Shown: positions 16,888-24,735 of the stretch, piece by piece
Position numbering within the stretch: the first letter of the stretch is position 1
Layout of the letters: every line of letters begins with the position of its first letter
Assembly: GCF_036688685.1 (NCBI RefSeq)
Contig: NZ_JAQQPS010000020.1
Span: forward strand, 62,001-126,000
Direction: 5' to 3'
Source: JALYUM01 sp036688685
Lineage (GTDB): Bacteria; Pseudomonadota; Gammaproteobacteria; Burkholderiales; Burkholderiaceae_D
DNA: 64,000 nt
The notes under the pieces: model-generated
The model's input: the letters and a program-made list of their open reading frames with translations, nothing else
Told to the model about the DNA's origin: nothing
Databases searched by the model: none
Position numbers and translations under genes: made by a program

Positions 16888-17546
16888 GGCTGGCCTTCGG
16901 TGCCGAGCGGCTCGGCCAGCGTGACCGCAGCTTCGGCGCGCAGGCGGGTGGCGGTTGCAGCCGGCGCTTCGGCGGTAGCCAGCAACCAGGCGCCCGTGGC
17001 CGTGGGGCCGCCGCTGATGTGGGCCCCGCTGGCGCGCACGATGCGGCGCAATTCGCGCTCCGGCGTGTCCGGCTTGAAGGTGACGATCAGGCTGCCCTGC
17101 ACGCCCGGGCTGGCGCCCAGCACGCGGTAATCGGCGTCGGGCGCGGCGGCCGGGCGCCACAGCAGCACTGCCAATACCACGATGGCGCCGCATTGCAAGG
17201 CGACCGCTGCACGCAGCCAGCTGCGGTCATTCGCGGCCAGCCAGCCACGCTGCACCGGCAAGTCTGCGCCCTGGCGCGGCGGCGCATCGGCTTGATCGAG
17301 TTGCGGCAGCAGGCGCGCCAGCGCAGCATCGACGTCCAGCCCGGGCAGCAGCGCCGGCTCGGCCGCGCGCAGCGTGTGCAGCTGGGCCAGATCGGTCCGG
17401 CAGGCGGCGCAGCCATGCAGGTGCGCCTGCACCCGTTCCAGTTCGGCGCCGCCCAGGCTGCCATTGGCCAGCCACGGCAAGACGCTCTGCGCCTCGTGGT
17501 GGGCGGCATGGGTAAGGCCTGCGGCGTCGGAGTCGTGCGGTTTCAT
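16884..17546 (-). CDS. zinc-finger anti-sigma factor with periplasmic FKPDT domain
   Basis: 220 residues from MKPHDSDAAG. The N-terminal zf-HC2/ZAS domain has His42-x3-Cys46-x2-Cys49 (HLHGCAAC) with an upstream His, typical of anti-sigma factors. One membrane helix spans about 112-130 (RAAVALQCGAIVVLAVLLW). The periplasmic part (138-216) reads GSLIVTFKPDTPERELRRIV then TGAWLLATAE and VTLAEPLG, which resembles the small alpha/beta propeptide/inhibitor fold of subtilases. It overlaps the sigma gene by ATGA and the subtilase by TTGA. Inferred role: holds the sigma factor inactive; the C-terminal domain could contact or be cut by the adjacent subtilase. Confidence 0.82.
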   Translation of the reverse strand: MKPHDSDAAGLTHAAHHEAQSVLPWLANGSLGGAELERVQAHLHGCAACRTDLAQLHTLRAAEPALLPGLDVDAALARLLPQLDQADAPPRQGADLPVQRGWLAANDRSWLRAAVALQCGAIVVLAVLLWRPAAAPDADYRVLGASPGVQGSLIVTFKPDTPERELRRIVRASGAHISGGPTATGAWLLATAEAPAATATRLRAEAAVTLAEPLGTEGQP

Positions 17547-18145
17547 GGTCTTCCTTCCAGCTGGTCTTCGAGCAGCAAAGCGAGGCGTTTGCGCGCATGG
17601 AACAGGCGCGTCTTGGTGGTATTCACGGGGCTTGCCATGATCTCGGCAATGTCGATGTAGGACATGTCGTGATAAAAAGCCAGCTGGAACGCGGTGCGCT
17701 GCGCCAGCGGCAGTGCGGCCAGCGCGCCGTCGACCGCCTGGGCCAGCCGCAGCTGTTCGAACTGCCACTCGGGCCGGTCGCTGGCCAGGCCTTCGCGCTC
17801 GTCGATGCTGGCCTCGACCGGCTCGTCGAAGGCCTGTAAAGCCTTGCAGGCGCGCCGGTAAGCGATGGCGAACACCCAGGTCGACACCTTGCTGGTGCCG
17901 TTGAACGTGTCGGCCTTGCGCCAGACCACGAGCAAGGTATCGTTGACGATTTCCTCGATCAGCGTGGTATTCCGGGTCATGCGTTGCAAAAAGCGCCCCA
18001 GGCGCGGGAAATACGCGCGGTACAAGGCCTCGAAGGCCAGCCGATCGCCGCCCGCAATGCGGCCGATCAGGCAGGCTTCGCCCTCGGGCGTGCGCGCCAG
18101 CAGGGCGGCGTCGTCAACTCGTCTCTCCACGTCCATCTTCTCCAT
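17543..18145 (-). CDS. ECF RNA polymerase sigma factor
   Basis: About 200 residues from MEKMDVERRV. Region 2: LAFEALYRAYFPRLGRFLQR, IEEIVNDTLLVVWRKADTF, and STWVFAIAYRRACKAL; region 4: LPLAQRTAFQLAFYHDMSYI then DIAEIMASPVNTTKTRLFHA. A longer frame start (18229) adds 28 residues with no sigma similarity and is rejected. It heads a tight four-gene minus-strand operon with anti-sigma, subtilase and TorF-like barrel; all junctions overlap, so translation is coupled. Such RpoE-type factors usually autoregulate; I could not identify the promoter motif with confidence. Confidence 0.86.
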   Translation of the reverse strand: MEKMDVERRVDDAALLARTPEGEACLIGRIAGGDRLAFEALYRAYFPRLGRFLQRMTRNTTLIEEIVNDTLLVVWRKADTFNGTSKVSTWVFAIAYRRACKALQAFDEPVEASIDEREGLASDRPEWQFEQLRLAQAVDGALAALPLAQRTAFQLAFYHDMSYIDIAEIMASPVNTTKTRLFHARKRLALLLEDQLEGRP

Positions 18146-18280
18146 TGTTCCCGGTAGATACCCGGCCAGCGCCAAAAGGTTCAATGCGCCGGCGCGAATT
18201 GTCGCATGCGCACTGGCAATCTCGCGCAAGCAGGCCCGCCCCCCTATAATTGCTGGCTTTGGTGCGTCGTTGGAGAAAAG

Positions 18281-19159
18281 GTGTCGAACACAGGTAGATC
18301 ACGCTGGCGGCACCTGGTCGCGCCCGCCGACCTGGCGGCGCTGGCCGCAGGCGATGTGCGCCTGTTCGAGGTCGGCTTCGGCGCCCTGCCCGCTTTTTTG
18401 GCCGGCCACATTCCTGGCGCCGCCTACCTCGACACCGCGCAACTGGAAAGCGCGCCACTGTGGAACAAGGTCGACGATAGCGTGCTGCTCGCCCTGTTGC
18501 TGCGTTGCGGGGTGTGCCACGATAGCATCGTCATCCTTTACGGCCGCAACAACCTGGCGGCGGCCCGCGCCGCCCACCTGATGCTGTATGCGGGGGTGGC
18601 GGACGTGCGCCTGCTCGACGGCGGTTTCCATGGCTGGGTGGCATTGGGTTTGCCGGGTGAAGCCGGCCCGGGCGCCAGCTACCCACCTGCCGCGACCTTC
18701 GGGACCGCCGTTCCCGCCCATCCCGGCTATCTGCTCGACATGGCCGCGGTGCGCCGGCTCCGGCGCGACGATCCGGGCGTACTGGTCAGTGTGCGTACGT
18801 GGCCGGAATACCAGGGTCACACCTCGGGCTACCCGTACATCGCCGCGCGCGGCGACATTCCCGGTGCACGCTGGGGCCGCATCCTGAACGATGACGATAT
18901 CAATGGCATGAGCGAGTTTCACCGGGGCGACGGCCGCATGGCGCACCAGGACGCTATCCGGCGTATCTGGATGGACGCCGGCATCCATCCCGGACGGCGC
19001 GCAGTGTTTTATTGCGGCACCGGCTGGCGCGCATCGCTGGCGTTCTTCTATGCCTGGCTGATGGGGTGGGAGGAGATTGGCGTGTACGACGGCGGCTGGT
19101 GCGAATGGAGCCGCGATCCGGCCAACCCGGTGGTGTGCCGGGCCGGTGTTGCGGATTAA
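18281..19159 (+). CDS. two-domain sulfurtransferase (rhodanese)
   Basis: 292 residues with two rhodanese domains. The N-terminal inactive domain has FEVGFGALPAFLAGHIPGAAYLD; the C-terminal active one has DPGVLVSVRTWPEYQGHTSG and the persulfide loop VFYCGTGWRAS with the catalytic Cys, then YDGGWCEWSRDPANPV. GGAGAAAAG immediately precedes a GTG at 18281, preferred over the in-frame start at 18206. It transfers sulfane sulfur, in vitro from thiosulfate or mercaptopyruvate to a thiophilic acceptor; in vivo partner unknown. Its stop overlaps the stop of the convergent lpxO-like gene by three bases. Confidence 0.85.
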   Translation: MSNTGRSRWRHLVAPADLAALAAGDVRLFEVGFGALPAFLAGHIPGAAYLDTAQLESAPLWNKVDDSVLLALLLRCGVCHDSIVILYGRNNLAAARAAHLMLYAGVADVRLLDGGFHGWVALGLPGEAGPGASYPPAATFGTAVPAHPGYLLDMAAVRRLRRDDPGVLVSVRTWPEYQGHTSGYPYIAARGDIPGARWGRILNDDDINGMSEFHRGDGRMAHQDAIRRIWMDAGIHPGRRAVFYCGTGWRASLAFFYAWLMGWEEIGVYDGGWCEWSRDPANPVVCRAGVAD

Positions 19160-20055
19160 AGCCAGTAAATGAGGGCGGCGACGCCGACGATCAGGCCGAT
19201 CTTGGTGGCCTTGTAGGCGTTGCGGTTCCACGCCTTGTAACGGCGGCGGTAGCCGCCCAGCACGAAGGAAATACGGAACAGCTTGCTGACCAGACCGGTC
19301 TGGTCGCCCGTCTCATTCGGCGATGCCGCGGCGGTCATCATGGTGCGGCCCAGCCAGCGGTTGATGGCCGCCATCCAGCCGAAGCGCATCGGGCGTTCGA
19401 CGTCGCAGAACAGGATCAGGCGGTCGCTGTCGCTGCCGTTGATGGCCCAGTGAATATAGGTTTCGTCGAAGATGACGCCTTCGCCATCGCGCCAACTGTG
19501 GCGCACGCCATCGACATCGATGAAGCAGCGGTCGTCGTTCGGCGTGGTCAAGCCCAGGTGGAAGCGCATCGAGCCGGCAAACGGATCGCGGTGCGGATTG
19601 AGTTTGGCGCCGGGCGGCAATTCGGCGAACATCGCCGCTTTTACCGATGGAATGGCTTTGAGCAGCGCATAGGTTTGCGGGCAAAACTTTTCGGCCGAGG
19701 GATGGCTGGCGTCATACCACTTCAGATAAAAACGTTTCCAGCCGGTTTTGAAGAAGGAATTGAAACCCGCGTCGTTATTCTGCTCGGACGCCTTGATCTT
19801 TTTCAGCGCGAGCAAATTCTCGCCTTCGGCGCGGATCACTTGCCAGTTCAGCAGCAGCGGTTGCAAATCGGGGAAATCGGCAACAGGCAGATACGGGGTG
19901 CTGGGAACGCGCGAAAACATGTGCATGAACACATTAATCGGGGCCATGAAGGAAGAGTGGTCGAACAACTGGCGCCCGAAAGGCAGCCGCACTTTGCCAC
20001 GGAAGTGGATGTGCAAGATCGACAAAAAATAAAACCCGATGACAGCCCATTTCAT
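19156..20055 (-). CDS. lpxO: aspartyl/asparaginyl beta-hydroxylase family, LpxO-like lipid A hydroxylase
   Basis: 299 residues, the usual LpxO length. An N-terminal membrane helix (MKWAVIGFYFLSILHIHFRG) and a C-terminal one (KATKIGLIVGVAALIYWL) bracket the Fe(II)/2-oxoglutarate domain. Metal ligands are His155 and Asp157 in LNPHRDPFAGSMRFHLGL and His202 in FDETYIHWAIN, with Arg212 as 2-oxoglutarate-binding candidate. AAGGGG sits 6 nt before the ATG at 20055, so the earlier ATGs are rejected. LpxO adds a 2-hydroxyl to a lipid A acyl chain at the inner membrane. Hydroxylation of another substrate cannot be excluded. Confidence 0.8.
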   Translation of the reverse strand: MKWAVIGFYFLSILHIHFRGKVRLPFGRQLFDHSSFMAPINVFMHMFSRVPSTPYLPVADFPDLQPLLLNWQVIRAEGENLLALKKIKASEQNNDAGFNSFFKTGWKRFYLKWYDASHPSAEKFCPQTYALLKAIPSVKAAMFAELPPGAKLNPHRDPFAGSMRFHLGLTTPNDDRCFIDVDGVRHSWRDGEGVIFDETYIHWAINGSDSDRLILFCDVERPMRFGWMAAINRWLGRTMMTAAASPNETGDQTGLVSKLFRISFVLGGYRRRYKAWNRNAYKATKIGLIVGVAALIYWL

Positions 20056-20259
20056 TCGCATCCCCTTGATAAGCCATCGTTCTGGGCGAAGCGCATGACC
20101 GGTTAACTGGACGCGCAAGCATAGCATACCGGGCCAGCGTGCGCGGAGGCGGCAATGCCGGAGAAGCAGTGTCAGGACAAGCACCCGGTGCACTGTTTCA
20201 GTGTGTGGAAGAATATGGCGAAAGCTGCTTGACAAACGAACCGGGAAATTGCATTCTAC

Positions 20260-20277
20260 CTACCAATTAGTCGGTAT
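20260..20277. promoter_or_regulatory. palindromic operator, copy 1 (probable TetR site)
   Basis: The imperfect palindrome TACCAATTAGTCGGTA at 20261-20276, with a flanking base on each side, lies 13 bp upstream of the bicupin start. It matches a second site at 21581-21598 and the pair flanks the TetR gene, so autoregulation by that TetR is likely. Confidence 0.75.
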
Positions 20278-20289
20278 ATTAAGAGAGCT

Positions 20290-20970
20290 ATGAAACTTCA
20301 TTCAGATCTTTTGCAGCGTGTTGTCGTCGAGTCTGCAAGCTTACAGTGGGTCGGTTCGCCAGCGACCGGGATTGAACGCCAGTTACTGGAGCGTGATGGC
20401 GACGAAGTGGCGCGGGCCACCTCGATCGTTCGCTATGCACCAGGATCGCGGTTCGAGCGCCATGTTCATCACCTGGGGGAAGAAATCCTTGTTCTTGATG
20501 GGGTTTTCACCGACGAGTCCGGGACCTTCGGGCCTGGGACTTACATCAAGAATCCACCAGGTTCTTCGCATGCACCTGGTTCCGCGACGGGTTGCACGTT
20601 GTTTGTCAAGCTGCGCCATCTTGATCTTTCCGACAGCCAACGCACGGTGGTCGACACCTGTAACGGAGAATGGTTTCAAGGCCTCGTGCCGGGTCTGTCA
20701 GTGATGCCACTTTCTGCGTTCGGCACCCAGCACACGGCGTTGGTGCGCTGGGCGCCGGGGACACGATTCAATTCGCATCGTCACTACGGCGGTGAAGAAA
20801 TCTATGTCGTGGAAGGTGTCTTTGAGGATGAGTTTGGAAGCTACCCTGCCGGCACATGGCTGCGCAATCCGCATTTGAGTGCTCACCGTCCCTTCAGCAA
20901 TGAAGGCTGCACCATCCTGGTCAAGACAGGCCACCTGCCAGTCGCCACATCAAATGAGGCGCTTGCATGA
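20290..20970 (+). CDS. bicupin protein (ChrR-like cupin domains)
   Basis: 226 residues made of two similar cupin halves. Half one has RFERHVHHLGEEILVLDGVF, half two RFNSHRHYGGEEIYVVEGVF; each carries the His-x-His...Glu set of cupin metal ligands and a later His (SSHAP; SAHRP). The internal repeat indicates duplication. ChrR-type cupins act as zinc-binding anti-sigma output domains or as small dioxygenase/isomerase folds; here no sigma partner is near, so an enzymatic or sensing role is likelier. AGAGAG precedes the ATG. The stop overlaps the TetR start (ATGA), giving a cupin-tetR operon behind operator copy 1. Confidence 0.82.
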   Translation: MKLHSDLLQRVVVESASLQWVGSPATGIERQLLERDGDEVARATSIVRYAPGSRFERHVHHLGEEILVLDGVFTDESGTFGPGTYIKNPPGSSHAPGSATGCTLFVKLRHLDLSDSQRTVVDTCNGEWFQGLVPGLSVMPLSAFGTQHTALVRWAPGTRFNSHRHYGGEEIYVVEGVFEDEFGSYPAGTWLRNPHLSAHRPFSNEGCTILVKTGHLPVATSNEALA

Positions 20971-21551
20971 GGCATTTCTCGGAAATCTCGCCGACCGCCG
21001 AGCGCGTGGTTGATGCCGCTGAAGGCTTGATACAGCGGCATGGTTACAACGGTTTTTCGTACGACGATGTGGCCCAACTGGTCGGCATCAAAAAGCCGAG
21101 TATCCACCACCACTTTCCCAAGAAAGGGGAGCTCGTGGCCGTGGTCGCGCAGCGCTACACGCATCGGTTTCGTCAAGAGTTGCTGAGCATCGACGGGCAG
21201 CATGCGAAAGCGCCTGACAGGCTAACTGCGTATGCGGCACTTTTCGAACGCACCTTCGCCAGCGACCGGCGCCTTTGTGTCTGCGCCATGCTGGCTGCCG
21301 AGTCGGACTCGCTGCCCGACGCTGTTACGAGCGAGGTTGACCGATTCTTTAAAGTCAATCTCGACTGGTTGACGCTTGTCATTGCCGACGGTCAGCGTGC
21401 CGCGCTGATCACCTCAAATTGCGCCGCAGAGTCTCTCGCAGAGGCGTTCTTGTGCGCGTTGGAAGGCTCAATGGTGGTGGGCCGTGGTATTCGATCGGCA
21501 CGCGGACCGGCCGATGTTGGAAACACGTTTCTTTCTACCGTGTTGACCTGA
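20967..21551 (+). CDS. TetR/AcrR family transcriptional regulator
   Basis: 194 residues. The N-terminal DNA-binding domain is complete: VVDAAEGLIQRHGYNGFSYD, DVAQLVGIKKPSIHHHFPKK and GELV. The C-terminal part (LTAYAALFERTFASDRRLCV; AESLAEAFLCALEGSMVVGR) resembles regulators of the AcuR/YxaF-like group, which respond to small reactive or electrophilic compounds. It is translated from the same message as the bicupin. The two matching palindromes upstream of the cupin and upstream of the broken SDR are its most likely binding sites. Confidence 0.88.
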   Translation: MRHFSEISPTAERVVDAAEGLIQRHGYNGFSYDDVAQLVGIKKPSIHHHFPKKGELVAVVAQRYTHRFRQELLSIDGQHAKAPDRLTAYAALFERTFASDRRLCVCAMLAAESDSLPDAVTSEVDRFFKVNLDWLTLVIADGQRAALITSNCAAESLAEAFLCALEGSMVVGRGIRSARGPADVGNTFLSTVLT

Positions 21552-21580
21552 GGTCAGCACTTTTTTTCTGCAACATCAGC

Positions 21581-21598
21581 CTACCATTTAGTTGGTAG
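21581..21598. promoter_or_regulatory. palindromic operator, copy 2 (probable TetR site)
   Basis: CTACCATTTAGTTGGTAG, an imperfect palindrome with perfect six-base arms CTACCA/TTGGTAG-type ends, lies 14 bp before the ATG of the broken SDR gene. It shares TACC..TTAGT.GGTA with copy 1 at 20261. The conserved spacing supports one regulator for both promoters. Confidence 0.75.
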
Positions 21599-21612
21599 TT
21601 TGAGGGATTGCT

Positions 21613-21991
21613 ATGAGCGAAGCATTTACCGGCGAGAAGCTGTTGGTTATCGACGGCACGAGCGGGATGCGACTGCAAACAACCCGCATCGTTCTCGGGC
21701 AAGGAGGACGCGTCGTCGTCGTCGGCCAGCGCGCGTCCCGGCGCTATCGTGAACATCGGTTCGATGCGTTGCAAACAGGCCATCGCGGCGATTCCGTCAT
21801 CCGCGCATTCGATGGCAAAAGCAGGTTAGCATGCGCTGACCCAGAACCTTGCAATGGCGCTGGCATCCGAGCAGTTCAGGGTCCATGTCACAAGCGATGA
21901 CCGCTGGCGCAGTAACAAGGTCGGCGCGGGCTGGTTCAGGCGGTTGAGACCGCAACCACCCGCTGCAACTGTGTTGTTTTCCGCTTTCTGA
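21613..21991 (+). pseudogene. broken short-chain dehydrogenase (SDR)
   Basis: The frame begins MSEAFTGEKLLVIDGTSGMR, close to the SDR cofactor motif GGTSGMGL but with Gly changed to Asp and Arg, then TARIVLGQGGRVVVVGQ-like sequence. After about 45 residues similarity stops. A short piece in another frame (LTQNLAMALASEQFRVHVTS) resembles the C-terminal SDR segment before the substrate loop. About 150 codons, including the catalytic Tyr-x-x-x-Lys, are missing. It is an internally deleted, frameshifted remnant that still has its operator and start codon. Confidence 0.7.
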
Positions 21992-21999
21992 GCCGCCCC

Positions 22000-22230
22000 T
22001 TACTGGGCTGCCAATGCGGTGACCGCGTAGCCTTTTTCTGCAATCTGCTCGCTCAGGTGTTCGATCGAGAAGTCGGCCAGGTGATTGGCGCCGTCCTCCA
22101 CTTCGAATGCGCGCTTTTCTACTTCCCAATCCGTATTCGTCGCTTCTTCCGGAATGGCTTTGCTTTCCGGAACAGCCAGGTAAGAGAATTTGCCGTCGTG
22201 TTCGGCCCGGCGATAGATGTCAATGCGCAT
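22000..22230 (-). CDS. small acidic hypothetical protein (possibly DUF6139)
   Basis: 76 residues: MRIDIYRRAEHDGKFSYLAV, then PESKAIPEEATNTDWEVEKR and a C-terminal helix-like ADFSIEHLSEQIAEKGYAVT. AGGAAA is 8 nt upstream of the ATG. No signal peptide or membrane segment. I associate this pattern with a small cytosolic family common in Oxalobacteraceae (DUF6139), from memory and not verified. No function is known. Confidence 0.7.
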   Translation of the reverse strand: MRIDIYRRAEHDGKFSYLAVPESKAIPEEATNTDWEVEKRAFEVEDGANHLADFSIEHLSEQIAEKGYAVTALAAQ

Positions 22231-22329
22231 AATGTTGTTTCCTATGGTGTCGAAAAGGCATGCTTCAGAGTGAAGCAGTCAAGACCAGCATAAGCGCAAA
22301 CGGAGCTGCCGTCTGTTAATCAACCAACA

Positions 22330-22530
22330 CTATCGACGCGGGGGCCCGCCCAGGATGCGGGCCGGGAGCATGACGATGGCGCGCAGCAGTTCAAAGACCG
22401 CCTCGACGCCGATGCCGAGCAAGCGAAATGGCAACAGGAGCAGCCAGGCCACAGGGTAAAGCAGCAGGGCCAGCAGCGCGAGCGGCCAGCACAGGAACAG
22501 CACCACCAGCCAGATCAGGAAACTCAGCAT
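22330..22530 (-). CDS. small hydrophobic membrane protein
   Basis: 66 residues from MLSFLIWLVVLFLCWPLALL, chosen because GGAG stands 6 nt before this ATG; the longer frame starts at a TTG. Two hydrophobic stretches (about 2-20 and 18-40, nearly continuous) are followed by an amphipathic segment and basic end (GGPPRR). It is probably an inner-membrane hairpin. Family and role unknown. Confidence 0.6.
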   Translation of the reverse strand: MLSFLIWLVVLFLCWPLALLALLLYPVAWLLLLPFRLLGIGVEAVFELLRAIVMLPARILGGPPRR

Positions 22531-22654
22531 GCTCGACTCCGCGGACAAAAGAAAGAAGACTGGAGCTTACTGGCGGTGATGGGTGCGGGCCAGCGCCGTG
22601 CGACAGGCCGCGCGATGCTGCGACAGAGGGCCTGACGCGCCGATGAATGGTAAT

Positions 22655-22900
22655 TTACTGGCCGACGCAGATGATCTTGGTCTGGTATTCGGCAGCGGCG
22701 GCTTTCTTGCTGCCGGCCCAGTCAATCACCTGCTGGGCTTCGGCGACCGTCATGACGGTCGCCTTGTCCTTGTTTTTAATGAAGGAGACCCCTTCGAAGG
22801 CGCCGTCCTTGCTGCGCATGACACGCGCGAACACGGGCGGCTTGGCCGCATCGCTGAGTTTGTTTTGCTGAACGAGGTAACGCAGGTCGAGGTTTTCCAT
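22655..22900 (-). CDS. small hypothetical protein
   Basis: 81 residues from MENLDLRYLVQQNKLSDAAK, with VMRSKDGAFEGVSFIKNKDK and a C-terminal Ala/Lys-rich helix AQQVIDWAGSKKAAAAEYQT ending IICVGQ. No signal peptide, membrane segment or known motif. A TTG 15 nt upstream is a poorer start. Codon use fits the genome, so it is probably real. Third of three small minus-strand genes in a row. Confidence 0.6.
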   Translation of the reverse strand: MENLDLRYLVQQNKLSDAAKPPVFARVMRSKDGAFEGVSFIKNKDKATVMTVAEAQQVIDWAGSKKAAAAEYQTKIICVGQ

Positions 22901-22979
22901 GGTGCTGGCAATCAAATGAAATCAAAGCGCCATTGTAAACGCTCGGCCGCAACCGGCAACTGCTTGCCGGCCCTGCCCT

Positions 22980-23903
22980 TCATGCCATGGCCGCTACCGT
23001 CCCCGCAAACGCCATGACCGGCATTGCAACCCGCTCGGTAACGATCGACGCCTGCAGCGATGGAATCGAGCCGCCGGCGCGGTAGGCAAAGCTGACGTCG
23101 ATGATGTCGCCCTTCACCACGTCGAGCGGCTTGGACAAGGGCAGCGTCATGTAGTGGTTCAGCCAGTCGATGGTGTTCGATCGTTCCGGCACCACGGCCA
23201 GAATGTTCTTGGTGATGAAGCGCATGGCATTGAGCTTGCCACTGTTTTCGATGACGAACTGGCCTTGCCAGGCAATCGCGGTGTCGGTCGGCTGGCTGAA
23301 GTCGAGCAGGCTGTAGACCGCAGGCGCAGCCAGTTCGACGGTGCCAGGGTAAATTACTGTGGTTTCCTGGAACTGCACGATGGGCGCATAAAACCCTTCG
23401 AAATCGTATTCGTGTTCGAGCGGCTGGGCCGCCATCAGCACGGCTTCCGGCAAGAAACGCGGCAACGGGCCGCCGAAGCGCGCCAGGTAGCGGCGCTTGA
23501 ACGATTCCATCACTTCCACCTGTTTTTCACGCAGCATGGCAACGTGAATCATTTCGCAGATGACGACATCGACCGGTTCCGGCGGCAGGTAGTCGAACGC
23601 ATCAGCGTGGATAACTTCGACCTTGTGGCCATTCTTGTTCAGGGCGAGAAAGCGGCGCGCTTCCTGGACCATGTCCGGGTTGAATTCAACGCAGTAAACT
23701 TTATCGGCCTTGTCGGCCGCGAAGAAGGACAACACGCCGGTGCCGCCGCCCAGTTCCAGCACCTTGGCGCCGGGCTGGACCGCGTAATGGATCGCGGACT
23801 TGAAACTGTGCATCCGGTTCTGGTCCATCAGCATATTGTGATGGTAATGGACTGGGATAAACTGCCCCAGATAGCAGCTTTCAATTTCGCGTTCGTTCAG
23901 CAT
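22980..23903 (-). CDS. SAM-dependent methyltransferase, PRMT-like
   Basis: 307 residues from MLNEREIESCYLGQFIPVHY (AGGGA upstream). The cofactor-binding motif I is VLELGGGTGVLSFFAADKAD; acidic motif VYCVEFNPDM and HADAFDYLPPEPVDVVICEM follow. The layout, a class I Rossmann domain (about 45-150) followed by a long beta-rich C-terminal domain (180-307), is that of protein arginine methyltransferases, which are uncommon in bacteria. The double-Glu loop is only partly recognisable (CEMIHVAMLREKQVE), so the acceptor may not be arginine. Confidence 0.78.
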   Translation of the reverse strand: MLNEREIESCYLGQFIPVHYHHNMLMDQNRMHSFKSAIHYAVQPGAKVLELGGGTGVLSFFAADKADKVYCVEFNPDMVQEARRFLALNKNGHKVEVIHADAFDYLPPEPVDVVICEMIHVAMLREKQVEVMESFKRRYLARFGGPLPRFLPEAVLMAAQPLEHEYDFEGFYAPIVQFQETTVIYPGTVELAAPAVYSLLDFSQPTDTAIAWQGQFVIENSGKLNAMRFITKNILAVVPERSNTIDWLNHYMTLPLSKPLDVVKGDIIDVSFAYRAGGSIPSLQASIVTERVAMPVMAFAGTVAAMA

Positions 23904-24048
23904 GGTTTCCCTTTTGGATTCGTCGGCACGGTCCGCCTGGCATTGCTGCAAGCTATCACCGCGACACCATTATCGAATGCTTCATTGTGCCAGCATCGGC
24001 CAAGCTCACGTGGATTTACGTGTCAGTTCGACGCTTGCCTTTCAGAAA

Positions 24049-24732
24049 TTATCCACCGCTGGCCGCAAGGTTGGCGCGGATCGTTGCCGCAATGTCCGGC
24101 TTGTCGGCGCGCTCGGCAATCTGCGCCGCATCGAGGCCTTCGGCATTGCGCAGCGACGCTTGTGCACCGGCCTTGAGCAGCAGTTGCACGGTGCGGTCGT
24201 GGCCTTCGCGCGCCGCCATCATCAGCGGCGTGAACGCGCCGCTGGCGCGGGGCGAAGTGGCGTCGACGGGCGCGCCACGCTGCAGCAGTTTCGCGACGAT
24301 GGCGTCGTCGCCGGCGGCAGCAGCGTAATGCAGCGCTGTCCAGCCGGTTTGCGCGATGGCTGCGCCGCGCGCCAGCAGCGTATCGATCGCGCGGGCGTTG
24401 TGCTGGTACGCCGCCATCATCAGCGCCGTGTTGCCGTTCAGGGCAGGCGCTTCCAGTTTCAGGCCCGGCTGGGCCAGTAACACATCGAACACCTTCATCG
24501 ACCCCTCGCGCAAGGCCATCACCAGCCCCGGCTCGCCGCCGACCGGATTGACCTGGTTCGGGTTGACCGTTGCCACCAGCAGCTTGCGCACGGTCGCTGC
24601 ATCGTCGAGTTGCACCGCCTGAAAGAAGCGGGCGACTTCGGCACTGGTGGGCGCCACGCCTTGTGCGAACGCGCTGGCGGCGCAGGCGCCCACAACTGCG
24701 GCCAGCAAGCGCGCTGAAAGGGTGCGGGTCAT
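24049..24732 (-). CDS. ankyrin repeat protein, exported
   Basis: 227 residues. Signal peptide MTRTLSARLLAAVVGACAAS ending AFAQ, then four to five ankyrin repeats: GNTALMMAAYQHNARAIDTL, GWTALHYAAAAGDDAIVAKL, FTPLMMAAREGHDRTVQLLL and EGLDAAQIAERADKPDIAAT. A periplasmic protein-protein interaction role is expected; in several bacteria such proteins support catalase or act as toxin antidotes, but nothing here indicates the partner. It starts 3 nt after the tatD stop on the same strand, so it is in an operon with tatD. Confidence 0.87.
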   Translation of the reverse strand: MTRTLSARLLAAVVGACAASAFAQGVAPTSAEVARFFQAVQLDDAATVRKLLVATVNPNQVNPVGGEPGLVMALREGSMKVFDVLLAQPGLKLEAPALNGNTALMMAAYQHNARAIDTLLARGAAIAQTGWTALHYAAAAGDDAIVAKLLQRGAPVDATSPRASGAFTPLMMAAREGHDRTVQLLLKAGAQASLRNAEGLDAAQIAERADKPDIAATIRANLAASGG

Positions 24733-24735
24733 GCC

